Shown piece after piece: positions 25,499 through 33,126 of a stretch of 64,000 nt of DNA. The notes beneath the pieces are model-generated. The model did no database searches and had not been told where the DNA came from. It saw only the letters and a list, made by a program, of their open reading frames with translations. Each line of letters opens with the position of its first letter. Position 1 is the first letter of the stretch. Source of the stretch: Thioalkalivibrio sp. ALE14 (GTDB lineage Bacteria > Pseudomonadota > Gammaproteobacteria > Ectothiorhodospirales > Ectothiorhodospiraceae); NCBI RefSeq assembly GCF_000376845.1, contig NZ_AQXY01000020.1, positions 1-64,000 of the forward strand, read 5' to 3'. The position numbers and the translations under genes are program-made.

Positions 25499-26124
25499 CG
25501 GCGCACCTCCTGATCCGCATCGGTATCCGTCAGAAAGACGTCCAGCCGCCATTGGGCCCCGTCCTGCAAGCGCTCCACGGCGCGTTCCAGGATGTCCCCG
25601 CAGCGGTTGCAGTCGCGGGCGGCGACCAGGACCACGCGATCATCCGCACGGAGGTCATCCAGGGTGGGCGTACTCGGCTCACTCATGCGGGGCGTGGCAC
25701 CCGTCGCGGAGCCGGACCGGTCACGCGGCTCGATCAGCACCCTGTCCGGGTAGAGGCGATCCCACGCGGCATCGTAGGCATGCTGGAAGGCCAGTTCTCC
25801 GGTGACGCGATCCCGCTCCTGCTCCACGGCCAGCTCGGCGTAGTACCGACGTTCGCGCTCGGTCTCTGCATGAATCCCCAGGACCCATATCGGGTCCAGA
25901 TCCGGCGACCAGAGTCCCCGTGGACCCTCCATGATGGCGTCGTAGCGTTCCCACTCGGCGTCGGAGAGATCCCAATGCTGTGTCCGGGCCGGTGCCGTTT
26001 CGACGCCTTCGGACGCTCGGGCCTCGGCGCGGGTCGCGTCGGACTCGACCGAACTGGCCTGAACGGTGCCGGACAGTCCGGCCGTCACCAGCAACGCGAT
26101 CACGGAGTAGCGAGGCCGGGTCAT
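25354..26124 (-). CDS. Integrating conjugative element protein, PFL_4693 family
   Basis: Encodes 256 residues from ATG 26124, overlapping the upstream stop. Signal peptide (SVIALLVTAGLSGTVQA). The middle carries the TIGR03759 signature WDLSDAEWERYDAIMEGPRG, then WSPDLDPIWVLG and LAFQHAYDAAW. The C-terminal half looks like a thioredoxin fold with RDCNRCGDIL (CxxC) and a Val-Pro-Ile strand, so a disulphide or redox role in the periplasm is plausible. It is an early gene of the first transfer segment. Confidence 0.85.
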   Translation of the reverse strand: MTRPRYSVIALLVTAGLSGTVQASSVESDATRAEARASEGVETAPARTQHWDLSDAEWERYDAIMEGPRGLWSPDLDPIWVLGIHAETERERRYYAELAVEQERDRVTGELAFQHAYDAAWDRLYPDRVLIEPRDRSGSATGATPRMSEPSTPTLDDLRADDRVVLVAARDCNRCGDILERAVERLQDGAQWRLDVFLTDTDADQEVRRWAAENAVPIDLVRAGRITLNHDDGTLADHDTPSLLRHSGQRWQPVLP

Positions 26125-26360
26125 GGGTACCCCCGCATGCAGGGTCGCCCATCAATGAAATAGACCCGCTGTTCCCATTTGGACGAAAGATCGGCTTCGA
26201 CCCGGGTCCGCTCGGCGACCTGGTCAAGGCAGGTCGGCGGCGGCTCGGGAATCGCGACGGGCTCGACGGGGGGCGGATCGGGTGTCACCTCGGGTTCCGG
26301 TTCGTGCGTGGCCGCGATGACGCCGACTCCAATCAACAGCAAAACGACAGCTCCACCCAT
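26121..26360 (-). CDS. Small proline-rich membrane-anchored protein
   Basis: Encodes 79 residues after AGGAG. One N-terminal helix (AVVLLLIGVGVIAAT), a Pro/Glu-rich spacer (EPEPEVTPDPPPVEPV) and a short C-terminal part with two Cys (TCLDQ, RPCMRGYP). Start and stop overlap or adjoin neighbours. Such anchor-plus-Pro-rod proteins span the periplasm in envelope machines. No family recognised. Confidence 0.5.
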   Translation of the reverse strand: MGGAVVLLLIGVGVIAATHEPEPEVTPDPPPVEPVAIPEPPPTCLDQVAERTRVEADLSSKWEQRVYFIDGRPCMRGYP

Positions 26361-26375
26361 GATGGTCTCCTGCTC

Positions 26376-27083
26376 CTACTCGTCGTGGATGGCGAGGGCG
26401 TGCATGAACCCGCGTGGGTGCCGGAGGACCGCGACACCTGCATCCGGATCGAGGCTTTCCAGCGTCCATTGCCCGTAGCGCCCGCCCACGCGGATACGCT
26501 CGCGGCCACTCGCGCCTTCCAGGATGGCGAAGTGGCGAGCCCCCCAGTGTTCGATACCCGTCAGGGTGGCGTTCGGTTCCGGCGTTTCAGGCGTTTCCTC
26601 CAGGCGGGCGACGCGGCGCTGCGTGGCATTCAGATCGCCCCTCAGCGCCTCGATGGGCTCCAGGGCCTCCGAGGATTCCACCTCGGCGCGCAGGTCCATG
26701 AGTTCACCCTGCAGGGCCTCCAGTCGGTCGATCACGGCCTGATCCGGTCCCTGGTGGTCGATCGCGGACTCCAGCCCGTCGAGCTTCTCGCGAAAGTCGC
26801 GTTGCTCGGAGCGCAGCGCGCGCAGATCCTCGTCCTGACTGGCGACCCGTGCCTCCAGGGAGGCGAGCAGCATTTCCAGTTCGTTGAGGTTCCCTTGATC
26901 GACCTCGGCGACCGGTTCGGCCGGCACGGGTTCGGGTTCCTCGGTTTCGGCCTTTCCGCCGCCGATGAACATCAGGAGCAACCCCGTTACGACGGCGAGG
27001 CCGACGACCGGCCCCGCGATCTTGAGCCAGCGCGGGATGGGCTGAGGCGCTGGACGATTGTCCGACTTCTCGTTCTTGCTCAT
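26376..27083 (-). CDS. Coiled-coil inner-membrane protein of the transfer operon
   Basis: Encodes 235 residues, ATG 27083 overlapping the PilL-like stop (ATGA). A basic, Pro-rich head, one helix (IAGPVVGLAVVTGLLLMFIGG), a long heptad coiled coil (about residues 65-155) and a C-terminal beta part (GARHFAILEGASGRERIRVGGRYGQW). The layout resembles PilP/TraP-like or TadZ-like assembly proteins, but no family can be named. It lies where PilL-linked pilus genes occur in related elements. Confidence 0.5.
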   Translation of the reverse strand: MSKNEKSDNRPAPQPIPRWLKIAGPVVGLAVVTGLLLMFIGGGKAETEEPEPVPAEPVAEVDQGNLNELEMLLASLEARVASQDEDLRALRSEQRDFREKLDGLESAIDHQGPDQAVIDRLEALQGELMDLRAEVESSEALEPIEALRGDLNATQRRVARLEETPETPEPNATLTGIEHWGARHFAILEGASGRERIRVGGRYGQWTLESLDPDAGVAVLRHPRGFMHALAIHDE

Positions 27084-27811
27084 TGATCACCTCGCAGAAT
27101 CGACCGGGCGCGGGACGGGGCATACCGGGCGGCCACCTCGTCGCTGGGGATCTCCAGTTCGGCGCCGGTGCGGAGCTGATTCGGGTTCGGCGTATTGGCC
27201 GGGAAGAACGCGTGCGGGTTGGCCTCGAACAGCGCGGCAGCCATGCGCGCCGGTTGCTCCGGCGAAATCGCCTCGGCGATGGAACCGAGGGTCTCTCCGC
27301 GCTGAACCGGACCATACAGGCGGGCTGTTGGGGGCTGGGGCGCGAGCACGTCGCGCACGGTGTCGGCTTTGATCGCGTGACCTCGCGCCCGTGCGGACTC
27401 GGCGTAAGGCGCACGCGGTTCGTAGGAGATTTCCCGCATGGCGGGATCGACGACCAGGCGCCAGGTGGGGCCGGCGAGGGTGGTAAGCGCATTCTCAAGG
27501 CTCAGGGGCCCCAGCTCTCGATGCACCTCGGGAAGCGGTCGGGTCAGGAGCACCCGCATGGCCGGGTCCGCCTTGGCCGGCTCCTCCAGCTGATACCCGC
27601 TATGTGTCAGGAGGTAGGTGAGCGCGGAGCCGACGTGCTGGACGTCCGACGGGAAATCCATCTGGACCGTGACCTGCAGGGGCTGCACCTGCTCGGGCGC
27701 GGGCGCATCGGTGGCGGTGAGGTATCGACCCACCTGGATGTCACTGGCCGCGGCGGTTCCCCAGGAGGTGAACGTCAGCGCCACAAGGAGTGCGGGTAAC
27801 CGTGTTCGCAT
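27080..27811 (-). CDS. pilL: PilL-like ICE protein (TIGR03748) with LysM-like C-terminus
   Basis: Encodes 243 residues from ATG 27811. Signal peptide ending SWGTAAA, then IQVGRYLTATDAP and a conserved middle with FPSDVQHVGSALTYLLTHSGYQL and LPEVHRELGPLSLENALTTLAGPTWRLVVDPAMREISYE, the TIGR03748 (PilL N-terminal) signature. The C-terminal 90 residues (VQRGETLGSIAEAISPEQPARMAAALFEANPHAF... TGAELEIPS) read as a FimV/LysM-type wall-binding repeat. First gene of the transfer region. Confidence 0.85.
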   Translation of the reverse strand: MRTRLPALLVALTFTSWGTAAASDIQVGRYLTATDAPAPEQVQPLQVTVQMDFPSDVQHVGSALTYLLTHSGYQLEEPAKADPAMRVLLTRPLPEVHRELGPLSLENALTTLAGPTWRLVVDPAMREISYEPRAPYAESARARGHAIKADTVRDVLAPQPPTARLYGPVQRGETLGSIAEAISPEQPARMAAALFEANPHAFFPANTPNPNQLRTGAELEIPSDEVAARYAPSRARSILRGDQ

Positions 27812-27869
27812 GTCTTGCCTCGCCTGCTTGGAATAAAGACCCGCGCCAACGGAGGCGCGGGCACCAGCC

Positions 27870-28331
27870 CTAAGGGGTATGGGCTGCCCGCCGCCAAGGC
27901 AGCGGACGTCGCCAATTCTCCGGGTCCCGCGTGTGGCGACTACGAAAAATCCTGAAGCGAGCGCGAAGGGTTTTTGAGTTATCCACAAAAACTGGGGATA
28001 ACTGCATGGGAAGGAGGGGGAAGAAAGCGAGGGAACAAGGACTTGCCAGGCGTGGGCAAAACGTAACCAGCCACCCCGGTTGGGTCGGGGGTGGCTGATC
28101 CGCGCGTTGACTTCGATTGAGGTGCTTCAGGACCGGGCGCGTCGATTGTGCGATGGCCCGGTCGAGTAGGAGTCGTCCCCAGGGCGGATCGATCTCACCC
28201 TCCTGCAGTAGCGAGTCGTATTCCGGCGATCCATGGTTTTGGGGGGATGGATCTATCTCGAATGGCGCGGCAGTACCGCACAAAGGGACCCACGCTGCAC
28301 CTGGCGGTGGGCGGCCAGTGATTTGAATCAC
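27870..28331 (-). CDS. Possible small gene upstream of pilL
   Basis: A 153-codon frame opens with GTG 28331, directly after a hairpin leader (28342-28382) and a copy of the intergenic repeat block (28587-28613), the same order seen in front of the accessory genes at 31-35 kb. Residues EYDSLLQEGEIDPPWGRLLLDRAIAQ look protein-like. No Shine-Dalgarno is visible and the last third runs through a terminator hairpin, so the 3' end may not be real. Function unknown. Confidence 0.3.
   Translation of the reverse strand: MIQITGRPPPGAAWVPLCGTAAPFEIDPSPQNHGSPEYDSLLQEGEIDPPWGRLLLDRAIAQSTRPVLKHLNRSQRADQPPPTQPGWLVTFCPRLASPCSLAFFPLLPMQLSPVFVDNSKTLRARFRIFRSRHTRDPENWRRPLPWRRAAHTP
27945..27975. terminator. Bidirectional hairpin terminator, copy 2
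   Basis: AAAAATCCT (27945-27953) pairs with AGGGTTTTT (27967-27975). The flanking GTGGCGACTACG is identical to the copy at 21270. It stands upstream of pilL and would insulate the transfer operon from transcription entering from 28 kb. Confidence 0.7.
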
Positions 28332-28341
28332 GGAGACCAGA

Positions 28342-28382
28342 GTCTCCCCACGGCGGGCGCTACGCACCGACCGTGGGGAGAC
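28342..28382 (-). promoter_or_regulatory. Leader hairpin before the possible gene at 28331
   Basis: GTCTCCCCACGG and CCGTGGGGAGAC form a perfect 12-bp stem. On the transcript the 3' arm can pair instead with the following GTCTCC. This is a variant of the two-stem leaders described at 31-35 kb. Confidence 0.45.
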
Positions 28383-28586
28383 CCCCCTAAACCATTCGAG
28401 AAGAACTCGTGCCGGGCCCGGAGGGCCCAACGAGTTGACTTGTGAACCTCCACCGAGGATCGGTATTGATCGACTGACCCGAGCCAGGGACAAAATTGGA
28501 TCAGCCGACAGCGCCGCGCCGCAAAGGGGCAAATGCGGCGCCCCCACTCTCGGCGCGTAGGGGCTTTTGCCGACGGGCGTCGGCAA

Positions 28587-28613
28587 GGGGCCTGATACGC
28601 TCAGGCGGGCGGT
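28587..28613. repeat. Intergenic repeat block, short copy (C5)
   Basis: A 27-base sequence (GGGGCCTGATACGCTC and following) identical to part of the blocks at 31971, 33563, 33975 and 35310. It contains the small stem CCTGA/TCAGG. Isolated here next to IS remnants. Confidence 0.7.
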
Positions 28614-28671
28614 GTAATACTCATTGGACCTCATGATGGCACTTCCGGGCAATACACCGGAATCGTCGTGA

Positions 28672-28863
28672 TGTAGAAGCGCGCTCCACTACGTGACACC
28701 GGCCCAGCGACACTCGGGCGAAGCGACCCACGTCCTCGCCCGCAGGCGAGCCACCTATGAGCGCGCCCGTCAGGCACGTCCCGAACGCTGGGCCGGTAAC
28801 GTCCGGGACTTCGGCCTGCCCGAGCAGGTCCATCTGAACCCCGAACAAGCCGCGAGCGGTTAA
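28672..28863 (+). pseudogene. IS3-family transposase (OrfB) C-terminal remnant
   Basis: Sixty-odd codons ending at TAA 28861 encode HYVTPAQRHSGEATHVLARR and YERARQARPERWAGNVRDF, the typical C-terminus of IS3-type OrfB integrase-core transposases. Everything before it, including the DDE core, is missing. The sequence after the stop (CACCTTGACAGATACCG) looks like the element's own right end. Confidence 0.65.
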
Positions 28864-29066
28864 CCAACCCCTGCACCCCGTTCAGGTGACATCCACCTTG
28901 ACAGATACCGGGGTCGGCCCAAGCCAACCTGTTGATCAACAGAAATTAGGCTGGATTTTGGCCGGTTTCCGTCTTGAACCGGCGTTTTTGCGGTCGAAAA
29001 CAGGATTCCTAATGGCTCAAATCAGCCAACAAAGATTTGTAGTGGTTATGAAACGGAGGTTTGTGT

Positions 29067-29438
29067 TGGTCCAACTCCGTTGGGCGGGCGCTCCAACCGG
29101 AGCCGGGACTGCTGCTGCACTCCGACCAGGGCTGCCAATACACCAGCGCCGCCTGGCGGCGGCTGCTGGCCTGGCACCAGATCCAGGCGAGCATGAGTCG
29201 CCGGGGTAACTGCTGGGACAATGCCGTCGTCGAGCGCTTCTTCCTGAGCCTCAAGACGGAACGCGTCTGGCAGCGCCGCTACGCGAACCACGGCGAGGCG
29301 CGGCGGGATATCGCGGACTACATCGCTCGGTTCTACAACACCGTTCGCATCTACTCGACGCTGGGCTACCTGCCTCCCAGCGTCTACGAGCAACCAATGG
29401 CAGCCAATCCACCTAACGCGGTGTCCGAAATCACTTGA
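29067..29438 (+). pseudogene. Second IS3-family transposase (OrfB) remnant
   Basis: Codes for the last 120 residues of a different IS3-group OrfB: LLLHSDQGCQYTS (second Asp of DDE), MSRRGNCWDNAVVERFF (Glu), then STLGYLPPSVYEQ. The N-terminal half and OrfA are absent, so it cannot transpose. It differs clearly from the remnant at 28672, showing that two independent elements landed here. Confidence 0.8.
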
Positions 29439-29522
29439 CCACCACAGTTGGGTTGCGAGGGCCAGGGGTAGGGCCTATTCTCGGAGGTGCGCGGGTGCTC
29501 CCTCACTCGCGTGTGATGAAAG

Positions 29523-29557
29523 CGGCCCCGGTCAGCCACAACTGGTCGGGGCTTTTT
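29523..29557 (+). terminator. Intrinsic terminator, plus strand
   Basis: GGCCCCGGTCAG pairs with CTGGTCGGGGC with two mismatches, followed by TTTTT. It stops plus-strand transcripts coming from the IS3 remnants before they reach the pilin gene. Confidence 0.6.
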
Positions 29558-29566
29558 CGTGGGCAT

Positions 29567-29594
29567 AAAAGAGCCCCGGACTGGCCGGGGCTCT
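29567..29594 (-). terminator. Intrinsic terminator of the pilin gene
   Basis: On the minus strand GAGCCCCGG and CCGGGGCTC form a 9-bp stem with loop CCAGT, followed by TTTT. It lies 25 bases after the pilin stop. Confidence 0.85.
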
Positions 29595-29618
29595 TGGAAC
29601 TTCGCAGCGCCTGACGGA

Positions 29619-30062
29619 TCAGTCGTCAACGCAGCCAGTCGGAAGATGACGCTCGATCATGTCGCCACCAGCCGCGCAGACCCAGCCGGCGATATTACCG
29701 TCATCCGCGAAGCTGTCGTTGCGCGGAGAAAGGGTCATGTTCCCGTCGAGGCTCGACTCATCAGCGTCCCAGGTGATGGTGATGACAGCGTCATCGTCGT
29801 CAAAAGCCACCTCATCAATGTATCGGGACTCATCGATGTTGTAGTCGTCGATAGTGATCCCACTAAGCGGGCGGCCGACAGCAATCCGTTCGCCAATGTC
29901 GGTACGCAAGCCGGCAGTGGCGGACAGACCTTCGGAAGCCTGCGCACGGGCGGTGTAGTCGTTGTAAGCCGGCAGGGCGATGGCGGCGAGGATGCCGATG
30001 ATCGCGACGACGATCATCAGTTCGATGAGGGTGAAGCCCTGTTGGGCGGTTTTCTTCTGCAT
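29619..30062 (-). CDS. pilA: Type IV major pilin-like protein
   Basis: Encodes 147 residues from ATG 30062. The short leader MQKKTAQQG ends in Gly before the processed [20 protein letters not shown] with Glu at +5, the exact class IVa prepilin form. The C-terminal half carries a single disulphide loop ([18 protein letters not shown]), as in major pilins. No pilus assembly ATPase, secretin or peptidase gene is nearby, so it would depend on host machinery. It has its own terminator and is transcribed separately. Its presence in ICE cargo is unusual, and a role in adhesion, uptake or as phage decoy is inference. Confidence 0.85.
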   Translation of the reverse strand: MQKKTAQQGFTLIELMIVVAIIGILAAIALPAYNDYTARAQASEGLSATAGLRTDIGERIAVGRPLSGITIDDYNIDESRYIDEVAFDDDDAVITITWDADESSLDGNMTLSPRNDSFADDGNIAGWVCAAGGDMIERHLPTGCVDD

Positions 30063-30195
30063 GGTAGGTCCCCTAGTGTTCAAGTTGGGCGTCCTTGCGG
30101 AGCGCATTGGTGTGTATGCAGGTGGCGTGCCAACGCCGTGGAATCGCGGTGTGGTGCGGCTCTTTACTGTGGACTGTAGACCAGGCCGGGAGCGT

Positions 30196-30276
30196 GGCAC
30201 AGGTTGGGCCGCAAACGGCACGGGGTAACCTGTGCCAACCGATCTACTCGGCACAGGCCGAACCTGTGACACAGGT
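30196..30276. repeat. Five copies of CACAGG/CCTGTG between divergent genes
   Basis: GGCACAGGTT (30196-30205) and its exact inverse AACCTGTGCC (30227-30236) are followed by GGCACAGG (30250), AACCTGTG (30261) and CACAGGT (30270). They lie between the divergent pilin and Sel1-protein genes. The pattern fits operators for a dimeric regulator; an origin-type iteron array is a weaker alternative. Confidence 0.55.
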
Positions 30277-30325
30277 CTCGCCTGCGGTGTTGTACGCTTG
30301 AGGGCCACGAACGGAGGGAGTGGAT

Positions 30326-30787
30326 ATGCACTGGGTCACGTTGGGCACGGCGATGGCCGTCACGGGGCTGGCGAAGCGCACGGTTTGGCGGCGTGTGGCC
30401 GGGCACCCGGAGTGGAAAAAGAACATGGAAGAGCCCCTGCAGCGGGCGCAGGTGGCGCTGGAGGCGCTGCGCCATGATCTGTTGCTGCGCGTAGAGGGCG
30501 AAGACGATCTCGCGATGGTCGTGCGAGCCGACAAGGGCGATGCGGACGCGATGACGGATCTGGCGTTGATGCTGCGGGAGGCCGCTAACGCCGCCGCCGC
30601 CCTGCCCTGGCTGCAAGCGGCGGCCGAGACCGGGCACCCAGACGCGATGCACTGGATCGGGCGGGCGTTGGTAGCGGGTGACGGCATCCCCACCGATCAA
30701 GCGGCCGGGCTTGATTGGATCCGCAGAAGCGCGGCGGCCGGGCACGTCATCTCGCAGCAGCAGATGGACGCCATCTCTACACGGTGA
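30326..30787 (+). CDS. Sel1-repeat protein
   Basis: Encodes 153 residues from ATG 30326 (GGAGG upstream; a GTG two codons earlier is also possible). The N-terminus ([21 protein letters not shown]) resembles a helix-turn-helix. The C-terminal half has two Sel1/TPR-like repeats ([44 protein letters not shown]). Such proteins mediate protein contacts, and combined with the HTH it may be a regulator of the divergent pilin. Its 3' end overlaps the antisense gene at 30697. Confidence 0.55.
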   Translation: MHWVTLGTAMAVTGLAKRTVWRRVAGHPEWKKNMEEPLQRAQVALEALRHDLLLRVEGEDDLAMVVRADKGDADAMTDLALMLREAANAAAALPWLQAAAETGHPDAMHWIGRALVAGDGIPTDQAAGLDWIRRSAAAGHVISQQQMDAISTR

Positions 30788-31068
30788 TGCTGTCGGTTGG
30801 GGGCGGGACCCTTAAAACCTTCTCCATCTATACTCCAATGATGCGGCAGTTCCTGGTCGCCCCGCTTGCGACGGGACACTTTCCGATCACCGGCTGGGGT
30901 GAATCGCAGGGTAATCCCGCGGTGCGGACCATTCTCGCGAACAAGACTTTTAAGCTCGAATTGCTGACCCGGGCTGATTCCGGCCCGTGCCAGCCGTCGG
31001 CCTTCCAACCACAACCGCTTGGTCCCCTTGCGTTCTCCCAGGGTCGTGTAAATCACTGTCGTTGCCAT
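30697..31068 (-). CDS. Small SymE/AbrB-fold-like protein
   Basis: Encodes 123 residues from ATG 31068 (AGGAG upstream). The first 80 residues read like a SymE-type beta-barrel: VIYTTLGERKGTKRLWLEGRRLARAGISPGQQFEL then GITLRFTPAGDRKVSRRKRG. The last 40 residues overlap the Sel1 gene in antisense and may be read-through of a shortened gene. SymE proteins are SOS-linked nucleoid or RNA-binding toxins, but that function is only a suggestion. It carries leader copy (a). Confidence 0.45.
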   Translation of the reverse strand: MATTVIYTTLGERKGTKRLWLEGRRLARAGISPGQQFELKSLVRENGPHRGITLRFTPAGDRKVSRRKRGDQELPHHWSIDGEGFKGPAPNRQHHRVEMASICCCEMTCPAAALLRIQSSPAA

Positions 31069-31088
31069 AGGCCTATCTCCTGCATGGA

Positions 31089-31125
31089 GGGGACAGACCG
31101 CCCCCCCACGGGGAGCGGTGTCCCC
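31089..31125 (-). promoter_or_regulatory. Two-stem RNA leader, copy (a)
   Basis: On the minus strand GGGGACACCGC pairs with GCGGTCTGTCCCC around the apical TCCCCGTGGGG. AGGAG and the ATG of the SymE-like gene follow 20-30 bases later. Member of a nine-copy family. Confidence 0.7.
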
Positions 31126-31139
31126 GAAGGGGCGTGTGG

Positions 31140-31400
31140 TCAAGCGGCTTGCTTGCCGGTCGCAACCGCCAAAGCCAGCGATTCGATCGGCTCGATTTCG
31201 GCGAGAAACGCCAGGTGTTCGAGTGCCTGAGCACGTAGGGCGCCGGGTGACGTGTCCATCGGCTCCAGTGCGTGCGAGTTGAGAAGGAATACGCCCGGGC
31301 CATGGCAGACCATGATCCGGGTCGCGTCCGAGCCAAGGGCGTACAGCCCTCGGTCTATGGGAACCAGGTCCCCAAGAATGGAGTGATGTCGAGATTCCAC
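31140..31400 (-). CDS. Small hypothetical ICE protein
   Basis: Encodes 86 residues from GTG 31400, placed by AGGAG 7 bases upstream and the two-stem leader (b). Soluble, no membrane segment or signal. Residues LYALGSDATRIMVCHGPGVFLLNSHALEPMD are mixed beta; the C-terminal third is helical. Not recognised. Neighbours are antirestriction genes, so a related role is possible. Confidence 0.5.
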   Translation of the reverse strand: MESRHHSILGDLVPIDRGLYALGSDATRIMVCHGPGVFLLNSHALEPMDTSPGALRAQALEHLAFLAEIEPIESLALAVATGKQAA

Positions 31401-31418
31401 GGTCAGTCTCCTGTGTCG

Positions 31419-31458
31419 AGGGACGACCGCCCCCAAAGGGTCGGTCGTCCCTTTGGGG
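31419..31458 (-). promoter_or_regulatory. Two-stem RNA leader, copy (b)
   Basis: Two perfect overlapping stems: CCCCAAAGGG with CCCTTTGGGG (10 bp), and AGGGACGACCG with CGGTCGTCCCT (11 bp). The order is A-B-A'-B', so they form either a pseudoknot or two exclusive folds. AGGAG and GTG follow. This copy differs most in sequence yet keeps both stems. Confidence 0.8.
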
Positions 31459-31474
31459 AATGGAATACCGTCGG

Positions 31475-31897
31475 CTAGTCGATCGCGCGAAGGATCTCGC
31501 CGGACTCGTCGTGGTCCAGGGCGTAATCCCTCAACCAGTGGTACAGGTTGATGTGCCGATCTTCGCGAAAGCGCCAGGCCATCGCGTTGAAGGCGAACAG
31601 ACAGGCAACAACGCCCGCCGCGTCCGGACTTAACTCGCCCTCGTAGCCGTTGCCGGGCACGACGATCCGCAGGTTCCGTTCCTGTTCGGGAGCCATATAG
31701 AAACCGCCGTTGGAAAGCTCATAGAACTCCCAAAAGCCGCCTCTGTAGGCGTCCGCCAGGGTTCCCAGCGAATCGAAGACGCAATTTTCAAACGCCAGGG
31801 CATGTGCCCCGAGATACCTCGGCAGGATCCGGATCCGTTCGAGGTCCGGGACACGGTGGCGATGAATCGCAAGATCCGTTTCAGTGCAAAACGTCAT
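31475..31897 (-). CDS. ardB: Antirestriction protein, ArdB/KlcA family
   Basis: Encodes 140 residues. The family blocks are all present: RILPRYLGAHALAFENCVFD, the hallmark GGFWEFYELSNGGFYMAP, IVVPGNGYEGELSPDAAGVVACLFAFNAMAW, and HWLRDYALDHDESGEILRAID. KlcA/ArdB proteins protect incoming mobile DNA from type I restriction enzymes. The length is normal. It is preceded by leader (c) and by a repeat block that follows ardC. Confidence 0.95.
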   Translation of the reverse strand: MTFCTETDLAIHRHRVPDLERIRILPRYLGAHALAFENCVFDSLGTLADAYRGGFWEFYELSNGGFYMAPEQERNLRIVVPGNGYEGELSPDAAGVVACLFAFNAMAWRFREDRHINLYHWLRDYALDHDESGEILRAID

Positions 31898-31916
31898 GGT
31901 CTATCTCCTGCAAGGA

Positions 31917-31955
31917 GGGGACAGACCGCCCCCACGGGGAGCGGTGTCCCCGTGG
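31917..31955 (-). promoter_or_regulatory. Two-stem RNA leader, copy (c), before ardB
   Basis: CCACGGGG pairs with CCCCGTGG, or GGGGACACCGC with GCGGTCTGTCCCC. AGGAG and the ardB ATG follow. The sequence is nearly the same as copies (a) and (f). Confidence 0.8.
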
Positions 31956-31970
31956 TGGGTAAAGGAATGG

Positions 31971-32091
31971 ATCGACCGGGGAAGCCGGCGCACCCCTGCC
32001 CGATCCGGGGGTGCTTCAGGGGCCTGATACGCTCAGGCGGGCGGTAAAGCCGTCATTCCCCAGGGCCGCGCGCGACCCTCGGGAATGACGG
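31971..32091. repeat. Intergenic repeat block C1 (between ardC and ardB)
   Basis: Reading on the minus strand it contains three stems: CGTCATTCCC/GGGAATGACG (32051-32090), CCTGA/TCAGG (about 32016-32037), and CACCCC/GGGGTG (about 31991-32012). Near-identical blocks occur at 33563-33685 and 33975-34099, with a shortened one at 35310-35394. Confidence 0.85.
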
Positions 32092-32120
32092 CCCGAAGGC
32101 CGTCAAGGTTGAGAGTGGAT

Positions 32121-33062
32121 TCATCCGGTTGCTTCGGACTGTGCCTCGGCCTCCGGCCGCAGGTGTTCAGCGGCTTTCCGGGCTTGGCTTGCGGCCCGGA
32201 AAATGGCCCGCTTGTCCTCCTTGAGCTTCCGGACCCAGGAGCCGATGTAGCCCTCGTGGCGAAGATCCCCCTGGATACCGATCTCGGCACACAGGAAGGC
32301 AGCGCCCAACTCGGCGACCAGCTCCTCGAACGCATAGCGTTCGGACCCGAAGTGATCAAACTCCACGATCCCCTCGCGCGCGAGGCGGGACTCGTGCCCC
32401 GTCCAGTGCGTGAGTTCGTGGAGCGCCGTGGCGTAATAACCGGCCTCCTCCCGAAACGACGCCTTCGGGGGCAACTGGATGTAGTCCGGACCGGGCGAAT
32501 AGAACGCCCGGTCGCCCCCATGTCGGATCAGAGCCCCGGAGGACTCCAGCACCGATTCCGCCGCCTCAATGGGCGTGAAGCTCGGTTCCGGAGCATCCCC
32601 GGTGGGACCCACGCGATACCGGTCCCCCAGATCATCGATCTGGTCCACGTTAAAGAGCTTGAAGGCCCGAAGGATCGGCACGGTTTTCATCACCGGCTCG
32701 CCCTTCTCGTCCGTCACCGGCTTGCCATCCCGGTCGGTCTTCGGCCGCTGGATCGGCTTGAAGAACACGGCCAGCGTGCTTTTCTCGCCCTTGCGCACCG
32801 ATCCGCCGGCATCCTTCGCCTGCTTGAAGGTCATCCACCGACTGGTGGAATACCCGTGTGCCACCTCCCGCATCCACAGGAGCATGACGTTGACCCCGTG
32901 GTAGGGGCGATTGGTCGCGGCATTGACGGGCATTCCACTCGCCAGCGCCGCCTTGTCGCCATCCCAGGGCTTGACCCAGGGCACGACACCGTTTTCCAGG
33001 GCCGTAACGATCTGATCGGTCACTTCCTGGTACAGGTCCTTGGAGGCTTCTTTCTTGGACAT
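32121..33062 (-). CDS. ardC: ArdC-like antirestriction protein with zincin domain
   Basis: Encodes 313 residues from ATG 33062 (AGGAG upstream). The N-terminal ArdC domain binds ssDNA: DLYQEVTDQIVTALENGVVPWVKPW, NRPYHGVNVMLLWM, RWMTFKQAKDAGGSVRKGEKST. The C-terminal metallopeptidase-like part has HELTHWTGHESRL with the HExxH zinc motif, then FGSERYAFEELVAELGAAFLCAE supplying the downstream Glu. ArdC protects entering single strands and inhibits restriction. Leader (d) precedes it. Confidence 0.95.
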   Translation of the reverse strand: MSKKEASKDLYQEVTDQIVTALENGVVPWVKPWDGDKAALASGMPVNAATNRPYHGVNVMLLWMREVAHGYSTSRWMTFKQAKDAGGSVRKGEKSTLAVFFKPIQRPKTDRDGKPVTDEKGEPVMKTVPILRAFKLFNVDQIDDLGDRYRVGPTGDAPEPSFTPIEAAESVLESSGALIRHGGDRAFYSPGPDYIQLPPKASFREEAGYYATALHELTHWTGHESRLAREGIVEFDHFGSERYAFEELVAELGAAFLCAEIGIQGDLRHEGYIGSWVRKLKEDKRAIFRAASQARKAAEHLRPEAEAQSEATG

Positions 33063-33086
33063 GGTCTGTCTCCTGCGCATGAAAAT

Positions 33087-33126
33087 GGGGACAGACCGAT
33101 CCCCGTGGGATCCGACTGCCCCACGG
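33087..33126 (-). promoter_or_regulatory. Two-stem RNA leader, copy (d), before ardC
   Basis: CCGTGGG pairs with CCCACGG, or GGGG-CAG with CTG-(T)-CCCC plus an inner GATCCC/GGGATC stem. AGGAG and ATG follow. The inner stem has changed bases on both sides compared with (c). Confidence 0.7.
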
